From positions 16,333,095-16,397,094 of the forward strand of contig NC_063160.1 of NCBI RefSeq assembly GCF_020921035.1: DNA of 64,000 nucleotides, in the 5' to 3' direction. The notes below the pieces were generated by a model. That model saw nothing but the letters and a program-made list of their open reading frames with translations. It did not search any database and had not been told where the DNA came from. Shown here piece after piece: positions 24,283 through 38,253 of this stretch. Positions within the stretch are counted from its first letter, which is position 1; every line of letters begins with the position of its first letter. The stretch comes from Rhodamnia argentea. Its lineage: Eukaryota > Streptophyta > Magnoliopsida > Myrtales > Myrtaceae. Made by a program: the position numbers and the translations under genes.

Positions 24283-24331
<49 letters not shown>
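24283..24331 (+). repeat. CT microsatellite in the RLK-C leader
   Basis: A pure CT run of about 48 bp, the longest of the three, ends 5 bp before the ATG. Only one copy of the preceding aagcaaaaga segment is present. Confidence 0.75.
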
Positions 24332-24332
<1 letters not shown>

Positions 24333-26462
24333 AAGCATGAAGATGTTCCATGTGATTCGCTTGAATCCTGTAAGCGAAACCGTTGGCCAGCTGATGACTG
24401 CAGCAGCCACATGGATGGTTATTGTGCTAGCTCTCTCCCACGACTTCCCAGCCCTTGCCACCGGAACAGAGGCACATGCTCTTCTTCGCAGCGGATGGTG
24501 GCCTGACTACGTTACGAGCAACACTTCCATGTCGTATTGTGAGTGGCCTGGCATTTCGTTTGACGATTCCAAGAAGCATAGCCGAAATAAACTTACCACC
24601 GGGAGTCCGCTACGACTGCTGGGTTGGAGGTAATTCGAGCAGCATGGATTTCTCTCTGCTCCCGAATTTAGCCTCTATTTGGCTGTCTGATAATTTCCTC
24701 ACCGGTATCATTTCCCTTCAAATACGTGCACTCCCAAAGCTCAGGCACATCGACTTGTCCATCAACGAACTTACAAGTGAGTTACCTCTTCGTCTCCAAA
24801 ACCACACCACGCTAGAAGTTCTTGACTTACATAGTAATTATATTCCCTCCCGAATTGGGAAATCTACGGAGGCTGATTCATCTGTATCTCAGTTCCAACG
24901 CGCTTCATGGCCCTATCCCTGCAACGCTAGGGAAAATGAAGAGCTTGACGCATCTCTATTTGCAAGCGAACGACTTCCATGGAGCTATTCCTCTGGAAAT
25001 AGGGTACCTGACAAACTTGAAATATCTAATTATGGAAAAGAACCAATATGATTGATCTATGCCGTCGGGAATAGGTAATTTGAAGGGCTTAATTGGGTTG
25101 GGAATGAGCTCAAACTCCTTCACTGGCCCCATTCCATCGGAAATTGGAGGTTTGAAGAGTCTCGCTCATGTAGATTTGAGCAATAACTTCTCTGGAGAAA
25201 TCCCTCTTCAACTCGGGGAGTTTGGTCGTGTTAAGCTATCTCAATCTTCGGAATAATTCTCTGCAGGGTTCAGTTCCCAGTTTCAAGATGATTTTCTACT
25301 TGACTTACACCGATTTTTCGAACAATCATCTCACGGGAAGAATTCTAGATAATTTGTTCGACGTTCCTCATAGAAATTTCAGTGGCAACGAACTTTTGGA
25401 AAATACTGCCATGAGAACAGAGGTAGATGCTCTTTGTGGCAGTGGCTGGTGGCCCTCCAATGTTACGAACAACAGTTCCGAAACACATTGCACGTGGTTT
25501 GGCATTTCATGTGACGATTCTGGAAGCATCGTCAAAATGAACATACCACAACCAGCCCGTTATGACTATGGTGTCGCCCCTAATTTGGGTAGCATGAATT
25601 TTTCTGTCCTCTTGAATCTCGCCTTTCTTGGGCTGTCTAATGACGACCTCAGAGGTATCATTCCCCTTCAAGTATGTGCGCTCCTGAAGCTCAGGCACCT
25701 CAACTTGTCCCACAATCACCTAACCAGCGAGTTACCTCTTTGTCTCCAAAACCTCGCCATGTTAGAAGTCATTGACATTCATGCTAATCTACTCTATAGT
25801 TCTATCCCTCCAGAATTGGGAAATCTGAAGAGGTTGATCCACCTAGACCTCAATTTCAACGCGCTTCGTGGCACGATCCTTTTGACTCTTGGTCATTTAG
25901 ATTATATCGACTTGTCGTATAATCGTCTCACAGGAAAAATTCCGGATAATCTGGCCCATGTTTGTTATGGAGCTTTCAAAGGCAATGAAGGTTTGTAAAG
26001 GCTAATTGTTCTGAAAGAATGGCTAGGATTATACTTATGGTACTTATACCACTGATGGCTATATTAGTTCTTGGGCCTTTGATATTACTTCGACGGAGAA
26101 CGAAGAGCATGCGATCAAAGAAAGCAACAAAAAATGGAGATTTCTTGTCAATATGGAACTATGATGGTACAATGGCATATGAAGACATAATCAATGCAAT
26201 GGAAGACTTTGACATTAAATATTGCATTGGAACCGGTGGATATGGCAATGTCTATAGAGCACAATTACCTAATGGGAAAATTGTGGCATTGAAGAAACTC
26301 CACTGTCTTGAAGCAGAGGACCCATCTTTTGACATGGGCTTCAGAAATGAAGTGAAACACCTAATATAAGTATGACATAGAAGCATAATTAAGCTCCATG
26401 GTTTTTGCTTACTCAAGCGATGCATGTTCTTGGTTTATGAGTATATGGAAAGGGGGAGTCTA

Positions 26463-29193
26463 TGTCGCGACCTAAAAATTCTAAAAATTTATAGGCTAAT
26501 GGATTATCGGGTTAATTATTTAACTAACCTAACTCGGACTCTCCCAAGTCCATACCAAATCGCAACTTAAGGTTCAATTGATTAACATGCAATATATTTG
26601 AATTTTGGAGCCGCCACTAATCATTTATGGTAGGTCGATTAGAAACCTAAATAAAATAGCGGGAGAACTATTTTATTCCTACGAACCGGAGATTAAGAGT
26701 TCGGGGACTTGATTACGCCAGATTACTCTAACGCCCTTTCGGTACCATTTTATCTCGTGAAAAATCATTTGAGAAGGCAACATTAATTGATTTTAACCTA
26801 AGTCACTAACAAAGGTTATCATGCGGGTGCACAATCAATTCCGAACATCCGAAATCAATATAATCCGGGAGCATGCGCCCACGAGATGGTTCTTTTATTT
26901 TTGGTTTTTTATATGAATGCATGAAAAACTATACTATATGCAATGCAATGTTGCAAATTAAATTAATATGCAAGTGAGACCGTGGTTTAATTAAATTAAC
27001 TACGTGACATGTAAATTAATTAAAACCTAGACATGCAATTCCAATACGCAATATAAGCTAAAATGCAACCTAATCTGACATGGCAAAGATGACGTGGCAT
27101 GGATGAATGAATTTTTTTATATTTTCGGATGAATTAATTTCCTAAAATAGAACTATGCCAAAACAATATTTATCTTGTATATTTTAAAGTTTAAATTGAC
27201 CTAAACCCTAATATATTAAGATAGATTATTTGACATAAAATTCTATTTAAACATGCAATTTCTATCCTAAAATGCAATATAATCTAATTATTTAAAAAAA
27301 TTAGATATGCAATATCTACATGATGTTATTTTTTAAAAGATGCAATTTTCAAATATGCAAAGTGAATGAATGCAATTTTTTTAGAATTTTCAAGATTAGA
27401 TCACGCGACGGATATATTCTAAAAGATATGACAAGAAAGTGAATATGCCAATCAATGTCAATCAAGAAAGTGGATATATCAATCAAGTTTTGAAATATTT
27501 CGCGAATATTTGAGTCAATCTTTAATTCGTAATCTTACGATTAACGATTAAACCCAAATCCTTGCCTAATCGGGTATTCCATCAATAATCCTAAAGATGG
27601 ACTTTCTCGATCATTTGGCAAGTTGCGGATTAGGAAAAATTCCTAATCAACCTATATTTTAAAAGATATCCACTTTGATGCAAATATGCAAGATATGTAA
27701 AATATGACAAGATATGATATAAGGCAAGTAAGTATTCTGATTCTAAAAATCAGAATTTTTACCTTATTCGAAGATCGACTTTCCAAATTTGAACCAATAT
27801 CGAATAGGCTCGATCTTAAACCGGCTTGCGGATCAAGCTTTGCGGATGGGTGATCGGCTCGAGGTCGATATTGGACAATGGCAAGGCTGGTCTCGTAAGG
27901 ACGTGTAGTCTCGGTACGGTGACAGATTTTACTTCTCAATGGGGCTGTCTTGCTATGGGGTGGTGGACCGTAGCTTCGCGACATCCATGAAGCAGGTGTT
28001 GGGAGATGATTTGCTTCGCTGGACTTATTGGAGTGATTTCACCACACCTAGACAAAAATCAAAAGAAAACAAATCAACGCCTCAGGCTAGAATTTGACAT
28101 ATATGGGTTTGGCAATTGGCTGTTCTTTACTCTGTTGTTCTTTTTTTTTTAAATTTTTTTTAATTCTTTTGTCTTCGAGTGCTCAGATGTGATTCAGAGA
28201 GAGAAACGAAAGTAGACAAAATTATCTAAAGAATTGAGAACTCCCTCTGATGTGGCTTTATGGCGAACGTGAGTTCTTCCTCTTGGACCCCTCTCTCTCC
28301 ATTGAATCACCTTTGGACTTTCTAATTCACCTGCAGGTTGGGACACGGGAAACAAAATATCAAATAAGAAAACCCCTTTTTATTCCTTTTACCTCCCTTT
28401 TGATCCCCTCACATGCCTCTTATCTTGGGTTCTTTTACCCAACGTGATTCCTCCAGAGAAAGAAGAAAAGGAGCCTTTTTTCTCTCTAGATGTTCACGTC
28501 TTTTTCCTTTGCGTTGGCCTTCTTCCAGTGTATTCTTCTTTGGTGTCTTTTGGACGTTCTCTTCTGACTTTTTGTGCCTTTGATTCATGTACTCTTCCCT
28601 GGTCAATAGATCTTGGGACCTGCAAAAAGAAAAGAAATCTGTGCTCTCCCTTCACAATTCTGGACGAAGAATGAAGAGTACCCCCTGATAATGCCGTGTA
28701 TTATCATATCCATTGGCCTCCTCTCGAATGTGAACCCTACGTGTGTATTTATAATGGTGAGCCAGGGTTTACGTTTTATTTTCATTATTTGCAAAATTGT
28801 CCCTCAACTTGTGATAATCACAATCTGATCCAGAGACAAAATATTCATCCATGAAGCCTCCTTTTTTTTTAATTAATGGACATTTTTAATTAAAAGGATT
28901 TTCCCAAATTCAACAGTAAATGGGCTGATTTAAGCTCAAAATTATTCCAATAGCCTTGTTAATTTTCGACACACACTCCTTCTTGATTGCCGAAAAATCC
29001 AAACGAAGCCTAGTCCGGTCCTCTGTCAAATTGAGCTCAATTGCTTTGCCTCTGGCTTGAATGCAATGATATGCATGACTGAGAAAATATAAATATGCAG
29101 TGCATGAGAAATTAATTTTTGTGAGAACTATGATAATTCTCATTTTATACTTAAATGAATGATTTACTAAAAATCAAAATTTAGGTGTCAACA
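26463..29193 (-). repeat. LTR of the 26463-38253 element (3' LTR in element orientation)
   Basis: A 2731-bp terminal repeat bounded by TGTCGCGACC and GGTGTCAACA on the plus strand. Short frames inside it are chance. It is nearly identical to 35550-38253. Confidence 0.9.
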
Positions 29194-29589
29194 GCTGCCC
29201 CTCTTTGAGTGGAGGCTCGTAGAGGTTTCGCTCAAAGACAAAATTGAAACCTAAATTTTGCAAATGCAAATGATAAAATATGAGTTTTGGTGGGAGTTTT
29301 AATCCCATTTTCTAATGCAAAGGAAGTGATGCATGATATGCAAGACTATAAAAACATGTGCCAAAACTTCTCTTTTTTCCATATTAGAGAAATCGCACGA
29401 TCGCATACGAGGATACTGTATTACGGATACCTCATAACGCTAATGACTCCCTTAATTTCCAAGTTTCGATGCGAGGATCTTAAGGTGCGGCCCATCCGTT
29501 ACCGAGATTTTCCCCGATGCGAGACGACGCAAGATTTGTGTGTCCTTCGAGATCACAAGAGCTACGTCGTTGTGACTCGAAAGAAGTGA

Positions 29590-29975
29590 AATCAAGTTCA
29601 CAAAATGTCAAAATCGCCAGTGCATATGTCTTCACGATTTGACAAAAGGGAACCAAAATCATAAGAGCTACGTCATTATGATTTGGTTTGATCAAAATCA
29701 TGGGTGCTTATGTCGTCATGATTTGATAAAAGAGCCGAGAATCATAAGAGCTATGTCATTATGAGTCGACTAAAGGTCAAGATCACCAGTGCATATGTCT
29801 ACGTGATTCGAGACCGAAACCATAAGAGCTACGTCGTTATGATTTGATAAGATGTCAAGATCGCCGGTGCATATGTCTACACGATCTGAGACCGGAATCA
29901 TAAGAGCTACGTCGTTATGATTTGATAAGATGTCAAGATCGCCGGTGCATATGTCTACACGACTTGACAAGAGAG
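29590..29975 (+). repeat. ~64-bp tandem repeats inside the LTR element
   Basis: Repeated blocks carry ataagagctacgtcgttatg and gccggtgcatatgtctacac. They lie near the 3' side of the element in its own orientation, where Ogre/Tat elements are known to carry tandem arrays. Confidence 0.7.
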
Positions 29976-30289
29976 GCATATTGCCTGATTTGAACAATAT
30001 TTGAGAGGAGTACCACTGAATAGAATCAATAGGTACGAAAGAGGCATATTGCCTGAATTAAATCATAACAACTACCATCAGAAGAGTTGTTAATTTGAAA
30101 AGAGATTCGGAAAACTTACTGGGTTCTCCAAACGAATGATCGGGGAATGAGTCAAGTTGACTTTATCATACTCGAATGATCATGGGTACTGATGCCCATC
30201 TATTATCCGAGGTTTCCGTTAGATGCGAAACATCGCTTGATAAGTGTATTGTTGAAAACATGCTTTCCGAGATCACAAGAGCGAATTGA

Positions 30290-30700
30290 GATTATGAATC
30301 GAGAAAAAAAAATATTCGGATCACAAGAGCAAGTCGAGATTATGAACTGAATAAATATTAAAGCCACAAGAGCAAATCGAGATTATGACTTTCGAAAAAA
30401 TATTCGGATCACAAGAGCAAATCGAGATTATGAACTGAATAAATATTAAAGCCACAAGAGCAAATCGAGATTATGGACTGGAAAAATATTCGGATCACAA
30501 GAGCAAATCGAGATTATGATCTGAAAAATATTAAAGTCACAAGAGCAAATCGAGATTATGACTTTAATAAGGGAGATCAAGAACATGAGAGCATACGTCG
30601 TCATGATTTGATAAATGGGTCGAACCACAAGAGCGTACGTCGTTATGGTTTGACAAAGATCGGGACCGCAAGAGCATACGTCGTTGCGATTTGATAAAGG
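30290..30700 (+). repeat. ~56-bp tandem repeats inside the LTR element
   Basis: Blocks of cacaagagcaaatcgagatt alternate with ttcgga- or ttaaag-type linkers, grading into related cacaagagcgtacgtcgtta units up to about 30700. A second array, distinct from 29590-29975. Confidence 0.7.
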
Positions 30701-33700
30701 ATGTGTCACTCGAAATGAATCAAGACAACCACTAAAGAGGCGTGCTCGAGATGAGTCGCGACAATACACAAAGGTGGTGCACCCGAGATGAGTCAATACA
30801 CAAAAGAAATGCGATGACTCAAGTCAATAGAGCCATCGGTGTGTTTGAAAAGTCGGAAAACATACCTGAATCTTCGGCGATGATTGAGGAATAGACGGGT
30901 GATGTATCATACCCGATTAAAATGATCATGTGCACAAAACCAATGCAAATGCAACATCATATGCCAGTAAAACTTGTTTACTCGCTTGCATTACAAAACT
31001 TCACCGGGGAATTTTATCAATAATGAAACCTGTCTGGTCCTTTTAACAAAACATAATCGCATTAAATGATGAACCTATTGTCGGAAAAGACTTTTACTCA
31101 CTCCCATGGAAGGGTTCAGGTTGAAGAGATACTTACCTGAGGGTTTGAAAGATTACCCGACGGGCCTTTGCTAGCAGAACTTGCTCATTCAATAATCCTT
31201 GGATGAATTTCGAGACCTTGGGAGGGAACTCGAACATCGGCAATGCATTACCTATCATACAATGTCAGAGGTAACATATGCAAACATATTCAACAATGAG
31301 TTCATGCAAAACTATTCTATCGAGCTTGCAATGATTAGAAATGACATGTGTATAATGCAATGACTCATATTATGGTTCATGCATAACCATTATATCAAGT
31401 TCGCATTACCAATTCTGTCCAAGGAGGTTCTCACATTATGAATACCTCAAATGTGAGCTGAATGGGGACTTATCCGAAAGGGCTTTCTCTCACTCTCGAG
31501 AAAAGCTTTTCATCCCGATTGCGGGATTCAAGAAAATCACTCAACCTTACCATCATCGCATTCGACAAGGATCCAAGTAATCTCGCAATTGATACGACCA
31601 AGCCGATGGAGGTCTTGATTAGGATCGTAATGAGGGCTAGGTCAAAGGTTTACAAAGGGGACTCTAGTTGAGTCAAGGTTGCTGAAATGAATTTCTTAGC
31701 TATCCGCTCCGGGTTTACAAGTCAAGAACCCTGCAAAAATGAGAGAGAAATAATCTTGCTCGAACTTCTTCGAGCGATGCTTAAAATCATTTAACTCTAC
31801 ATTAACTCAAGCGCCCTAATCAGAAGAGACTTTGGAGGGTTGTAACGTAGGTTAGGATTGGGGACTGAAGAACGAAAAGGCTCATTTTGGCTCAGAAGAC
31901 GTATGAGAAAGGCTTGATGTTGGTGATCATTGCTGACTTGTCACCGATCTTGACCTTCAGGAACAGTCTTCAAAGGAAACCATTGTGTTGAGAGATGGTA
32001 GTTTTCTCGAGAATTGTACTTTGCAAACCAACCTCTCGGGAGTCCTTTTTCAAATCAAACTCCATTGGGGATTTACAAGAAACAACATGCAAACATATCG
32101 AAATTTACAAACTACATACAAAAATGTACACTTGAAAATTCAAAAGTATTATACAAATGAACAAGAATTTGAATGGACATTGGCCTTGCTTTTGGTAGGC
32201 ACTTTTCTTTTTTTAATGCCCGGGATTTCCTTATGGGATCAGCCTTTGCTTTTCTTACTCCCGACTCCCATTTTTCTCTTTTTTTTTTTTTTTTCAAGAG
32301 AGAGCTTGTTCTTTTTCGAAGAGATTTCCCCTCTTTTTTTTTGAATTTTTCTGCTCTTTTTTTTTTTGGGAGTGGACCCTTTTCTTTCAGGCTGAATTTG
32401 CTTCCTTCTTTTTTTTTTTTTCAAATCCCATGATTCGGACAATCCCATGATTTGAAATTACAACAATATAAGTATTTACAAACAAAAATTATGCCGACCA
32501 TCACAAGAAAAATCTAGCATGAGTTCATTTGAGAATTGTCTGTCGACTTGACCTTCTCAACTCTGCTTCTTTGGGAAAATGCCATCTTCGCCATTGGAAT
32601 GAGTAAATGATCACCAACAAGGGTTTAGGAAATGAATTTACAGGCTCAAGTGGGCTATGCAAATGGTATAGTGTATAGGATAGAGAAATGAATGCTCTTC
32701 GTCATCCTAAGGCACTTGAATTAAGTTCGAGTAAAATGCAAAGAAACACCCGAAGATTAATGTTAGTCTGAGCAAGAAAATTTCTAACCATTTACCTCGT
32801 ATTGCTGCTGGAATTAACTCGTCTGGACCCCGATGTGGGGTGATTCTTGACAGGGGTAAAGAAATGAGACCGCCGTTCAAAGAGGTTAATCAATGGTTAA
32901 CCTGTAGAGAACTGAATGCCTCTGTCATTTCGGTTATCGTACCTTTTGCGAGAAAACCCTTTGCCTTGTGAATGCGGAACCTAGCTACAGCTCAACTCAC
33001 TCGGGATTATAACGCGGGACATGTGTAGAAATGGCTTGCCTTTCATCATCCTGTCATACCCCATTCTGTACATTCGATGCATCATATATAGCTTACACTC
33101 CCTATTCAGAGTTGGTAAATTAAACATGAAGAACAATTATGCACAAATTATGAAAAGAGTGAGCATTTTTGGGATGCAAAATCATATTTCATGAAAATCT
33201 CATGCACTTTGTTAAAGAACAAACTATGCAAGTATGAAAGTAAATTCTTGTGGATGGGGGATTTGAGTTGCCCCAGAACATGTCAATGGGTCAAATCAAG
33301 GAGTTTACTCCTTGGGTCGAGGACCAGCTCATTTCCATCTATGCCCCAAAACATACATGAACGAGTTGAGTGAAAACTTGATGCTCCGGTTGCTCCCTTT
33401 CAATGGTGATCGCGTCATGGTCGGTCGCATGTTCCTGAACCGCATAAGAAGAAAATGCGTGAATGGGATATTAAAAAGTGAATGGAATGAGAGATGCCCC
33501 AATTGTTGATTTGCTTTTGTGGTAGCAATTAAAGGCGCGCTTCTTGACTTGGCACCTACAAGGAGAAAAATAGAGGGTCATTTAAAAAAAAAAATGATCA
33601 AGCCTGACAAGAAATACTCTCTTTTGAGATCGGGCCGCCATGGCTTTGCCCCACTTTGTCAACCGACTTGGCGTGTTGAAGGATCGGTTGAGGGCGAATC

Positions 33701-35549
33701 ATGGATCAGCCTTGACTAGCGATGGGCTGGAATATGTGTCCCAATGTATTTCTTACGTTGGGCTTGTCTCGATCTTTCTATCAAGCTGAATTGCGGCCAT
33801 GTTGGATGTTTTCTTTTATGGGACCGACCCTCGATGGCCGTCGATGCCCCTTGTTTCATGCTTAGTAGAACCGTGGTCCTGAATCATCTTCTACTGGACA
33901 TGCCATTCTCAAAAGTATTAGACCAGCTTGATATCTTCATTTGCTAATATGATGTGATCGAAGAGTCGATCGAGGCACCGGTCGGGAATTGCCCCAAAGA
34001 TCACCATTGGGCCGATCAAAGGCTGACCAAAAACAACATCGATTGATGCAGGGATTATCGACGGCTGGTTGTTATCACTTGATCGTCGGGGATTATTGAA
34101 CATTTAATCAATCAGTAGCTCTAACACCTTATGGGAAAAGATTGATGGCGAAGCATGTATCCACATCAATGGGCGATGGTCTGGGATTGGCCAAAGACTT
34201 CTAGCCTGCTCGACATTCATGTGCACGGCCATCCATGCATTGATTGGGCCGATGCGCGGTTGCAATTAATAATCTGCCCATTGCCCCTGAATCAATTATA
34301 GGAAATTGCATAAAAAGGTTTATTTTGAACCATGTACGGACGAGTGATCTTCGATGGATCATGGTTACCTACAAAAGATATGGAACGAATGAGTATGTGT
34401 CTTGAAGGAAGATCGGTCCATGATTCACTTAATTTGTCCGGCTTTGTTTTCCCATTTTTATGCGAAATCATGATACTTTCCTTATGAAATACAATGTGAT
34501 TTTTTTGGAAAAATTTTCTTGTACATTAATAACCTTGAAAAAATGTGATAAAATCCTTTGACATTTGAAAAATTTCCTGAAGGATTTTTCTTCTTTTACC
34601 ACAATGAATTCCTAGGATCAAAATTATCCAGAAAAATCTTGTACTCATTGAGGCATTAAGGAAATCCACGATAAAATCTCTTGTCGTTCAAAAAAAAAAA
34701 AAATTCCTAAAGGAAATCTTTCTATCAATTTGATTTTTTTTTGAAAAAGGACCATGATGTAAAGTTCAAAATATGACTAACACCTAACATGGACCAACCA
34801 AAAATATAGTAAATATGAGATAAAGTTAGAGACCTTACTTTACCTGTGGAAAATAAAATGCCAATCACATGCACATGGATCGTGAGGTTAATCCTATTCT
34901 AACTATCCTAAAGGCTGACAAATTGAAGTGAAAGACTTACGACAAGGCGACAATCTCGCGCACATAATCCAGATTAATCATGATCCCACGATGTAACCAA
35001 GATTAGTTTCGGCTTCTCGAGTTAAAAATTATAACCCCGCTTGAATCTTACCAAGCGGAGTTCTAACTTTTGAAACTCATTTTTGAAAAGAGAGCCGGGA
35101 TCGAATTCGGACTAACTTTCAACCGTGATCTCACGGAGAACGTTAGGATCCAATCTCGATACCATCCTAAAACTAGTGGCCCGGGTTTGACCACGGGTAG
35201 TGTGTGGTGTAGTGCTAAAGCAATTAATTATGCACAACAATTAAATCCAATCATTGCTTCAAAAAGTGCATAATTAAACAAAGAATTTCCCAACACCAAA
35301 ACCTGCAAAACAAGAGGTTAGCCAAACACTCCACCCTTATAACTCCCATCGCAAAACCATTTAACACATGGTTAGGGACTTACGGAGTCCAATTGCCAAA
35401 CAAAAATACGATTTTTCATGAGATTATCGGCCTAAGTCCACTAAGGTTCCTTTAAATTTTTTCGAAATAAAAGTGATTAATTAATAAATTTTTTTAAAAA
35501 AAAAAATTTTTTTAAATTATTATTTTTTTTCCCAAGTGAGTCGCTAAGT

Positions 35550-38253
35550 TGTCGCGACCTAAAAATTCTAAAAATTTATAGGCTAATGGATTATCGAGTT
35601 AATTATTTAACTAACCTAACTCGGACTCTCCCAAGTCCATACCAAATCGCAACTTAAGGTTCAATTGATTAACATGCAATATATTTGAATTTTGGAGCCG
35701 CCACTAATCATTTATGGTAGGTCGATTAGAAACCTAAATAAAATAGCGGGAGAACTATTTTATTCCTACGAACCAGAGATTAAGAGTTCGGGGACTTGAT
35801 TACGCCAGATTACTCTAACGCCCTTTCGGTACCATTTTATCTCGTGAAAAATCATTTGAGAAGGCAACATTAATTGATTTTAACCTAAGTCACTAACAAA
35901 GGTTATCATGCGGGTGCACAATCAATTATCGAACATCCAGAAATCAATATAATCCAGGGAGCATGCGCCACACGAGATGGTTCTTTTATTTTTGGTTTTT
36001 TATATGAATGCATGAAAAACTATACTATATGCAATGCAATGTTGCAAATTAAATTAATATGCAAGTGAGACCGTGGTTTAATTAAATTAACTACGTGACA
36101 TGTAAATTAATTAAAACCTAGACATGCAATTCCAATACGCAATATAAGCTAAAATGCAACCTAATCTGACATGGCAAAGATGACGTGGCATGGATGAATG
36201 AATTTTTTTATATTTTCGGATGAATTAATTTCCTAAAATAGAACTATGCCAAAACAATATTTATCTTGTATATTTTAAAGTTTAAATTGACCTAAACCCT
36301 AATATATTAAGATAGATTATTTGACATAAAATTCTATTTAAACATGCAATTTCTATCCTAAAATGCAATATAATCTAATTATTTAAAAAAATTAGATATG
36401 CAATATCTACATGATGTTATTTTTTAAAAGATGCAATTTTCAAATATGCAAAGTGAATGAATGCAATTTTTTTAGAATTTTCAAGATTAGATCACGCGAC
36501 GGATATATTCTAAAAGATATGACAAGAAAGTGAATATGCCAATCAATGTCAATCAAGAAAGTGGATATATCAATCAAGTTTTGAAATATTTCGCGAATAT
36601 TTGAGTCAATCTTTAATTGTAATCTTACGATTAACGATTAAACCCAAATCCTTGCCTAATCGGGTATTCCATCAATAATCCTAAAGATGGACTTTTCGAT
36701 CATTTGGCAAGTTGCGGATTAGGAAAATTCCTAATCAACCTATATTTTAAAAGATATCCACTTTGATGCAAATATGCAAGATATGTAAAATATGACAAGA
36801 TATGATATAAGGCAAGTAAGTATTCGATTCTAAAAATCAGAATTTTTACCTTATTCAAGATCGACTTTCCAAATTTGAACCAATATCGAATAGGCTCGAT
36901 CTTAAACCGGCTTGCGGATCAAGCTTTGGGATGGGTGATCGGCTCGAGGTCGATATTGGACAATGGCAAGGCTGGTCTCGTAAGGACGTGTAGTCTCGGT
37001 ACGGTGACAGATTTTACTTCTCAATGGGGCTGTCTTGCTATGGGGTGGTGGACCGTAGCTTCGCGACATCCATGAAGCAGGTGTTGGGAGATGATTTGCT
37101 TCGCTGGACTTATTGGAGTGATTTCACCACACCTAGACAAAATCAAAAGAAAACAAATCAACGCCTCAGGCTAGAATTTGACTATATGGGTTTGGCAATT
37201 GGCTGTTCTTTACTCTGTTGTTCTTTTTTTTAATTTTTTTAATTCTTTTGTCTTCGAGTGCTCAGATGTGATTCAGAGAGAGAAACGAAAGTAGACAAAA
37301 TTATCTAAAGAATTGAGAACTCCCTCTGATGTGGCTTTATGGCGAACGTGAGTTCTTCCTCTTGACCCCTCTCTCTCCATTGAATCACCTTTGGACTTTC
37401 TAATTCACCTGCAGGTTGGGACACGGGAAACAAAATATCAAATAAGAAAACCCCTTTTATTCCTTTTACCCCCTTTTGATCCCCTCCATGCCTCTTATCT
37501 TGGGTTCTTTTACCCAACGTGATTCCTCCAGAGAAAGAAGAAAAGGGCCTTTTTTCTCTCTAGATGTTCACGTCTTTTTCCTTGCGTTGGCCTTCTTCCA
37601 GTGTATTCTTCTTTGGTGTCTTTTGGACGTTCTCTTCTGACTTTTTGTGCCTTTGATTCATGTACTCTTCCCTGGTCAATAGATCTTGGGACCTGCAAAA
37701 AGAAAAGAAATCTGGCCCCTTCACAATTCTGGACGAAGAATGAAGAGTACCCCTGATAATGCCGTGTATTATCATATCCATTGGCCTCCTCTCGAATGTG
37801 AACCCTACGTGTGTATTTATAATGGTGAGCCAGGGTTTACGTTTTATTTTCATTATTTGCAAAATTGTCCCTCAACTTGTGATAATCACAATCGATCCGA
37901 GACAAAATATTCATCCATGAAGCCTTTTTTTTAATTAATGGACATTTTTAATTAAAAGGATTTTCCCAAATTCAACAGTAAATGGGCTGATTTAAGCTCA
38001 AAATTATTCCAATAGCCTTGTTAATTTTCGACACACACTCCTTCTTGATTGCCGAAAAATCCAAACGAAGCCTAGTCCAGTCCTTTCTCAAATTGAGCTC
38101 AATTGCTTTGCCTCTGGCCTGAATGCAATGATATGCATGACCGAAAATATAAATATGCAGGGCATGAGAAATTAATTTTTGTGAGAACTATGATAATTCT
38201 CATTTTATACTTAAATGAATGATTTACTAAAAATCAAAATTTAGGTGTCAACA
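35550..38253 (-). repeat. LTR of the 26463-38253 element (5' LTR in element orientation)
   Basis: A 2704-bp partner of 26463-29193. It contains the likely promoter TATAAATA (minus) near 37811-37820. The host gene resumes directly after the target duplication at 38254. Confidence 0.9.

Larger units (their letters stand above)
26463..38253 (-). mobile_element. LTR retroelement, Ogre/Tat-like Ty3/Gypsy, non-autonomous, looks structurally whole
   Basis: Two ~2.7-kb LTRs (26463-29193 and 35550-38253) flank a 6.4-kb interior, all bounded by the 5-bp target duplication GTCTA (26458-26462 and 38254-38258). On the minus strand the LTR starts TGTTGACACC and ends GGTCGCGACA. The interior begins with a primer-site-like acttagcgactcacttggga, and a polypurine tract AAAGAGGGGCAGC directly precedes the second LTR. 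These edges resemble Ogre/Tat elements as I recall them. A TATAAATA box lies near 37811-37820 (minus). I see no gag or pol domains or long frame in the interior, so it fits a large non-coding derivative moved by a relative. The LTRs are nearly identical, so insertion looks recent. Confidence 0.85.

Noticed and set aside
26463-29193. Short frames inside the LTRs (28250-28828, 37510-37934)
   Set aside because: They lie in both LTRs, break where the LTRs differ and show no known domain.
29590-30700. CRISPR-like alternation of repeats and spacers
   Set aside because: Plant nuclear context, and the units are imperfect tandem repeats with no constant-length unique spacers; they belong to the LTR element.
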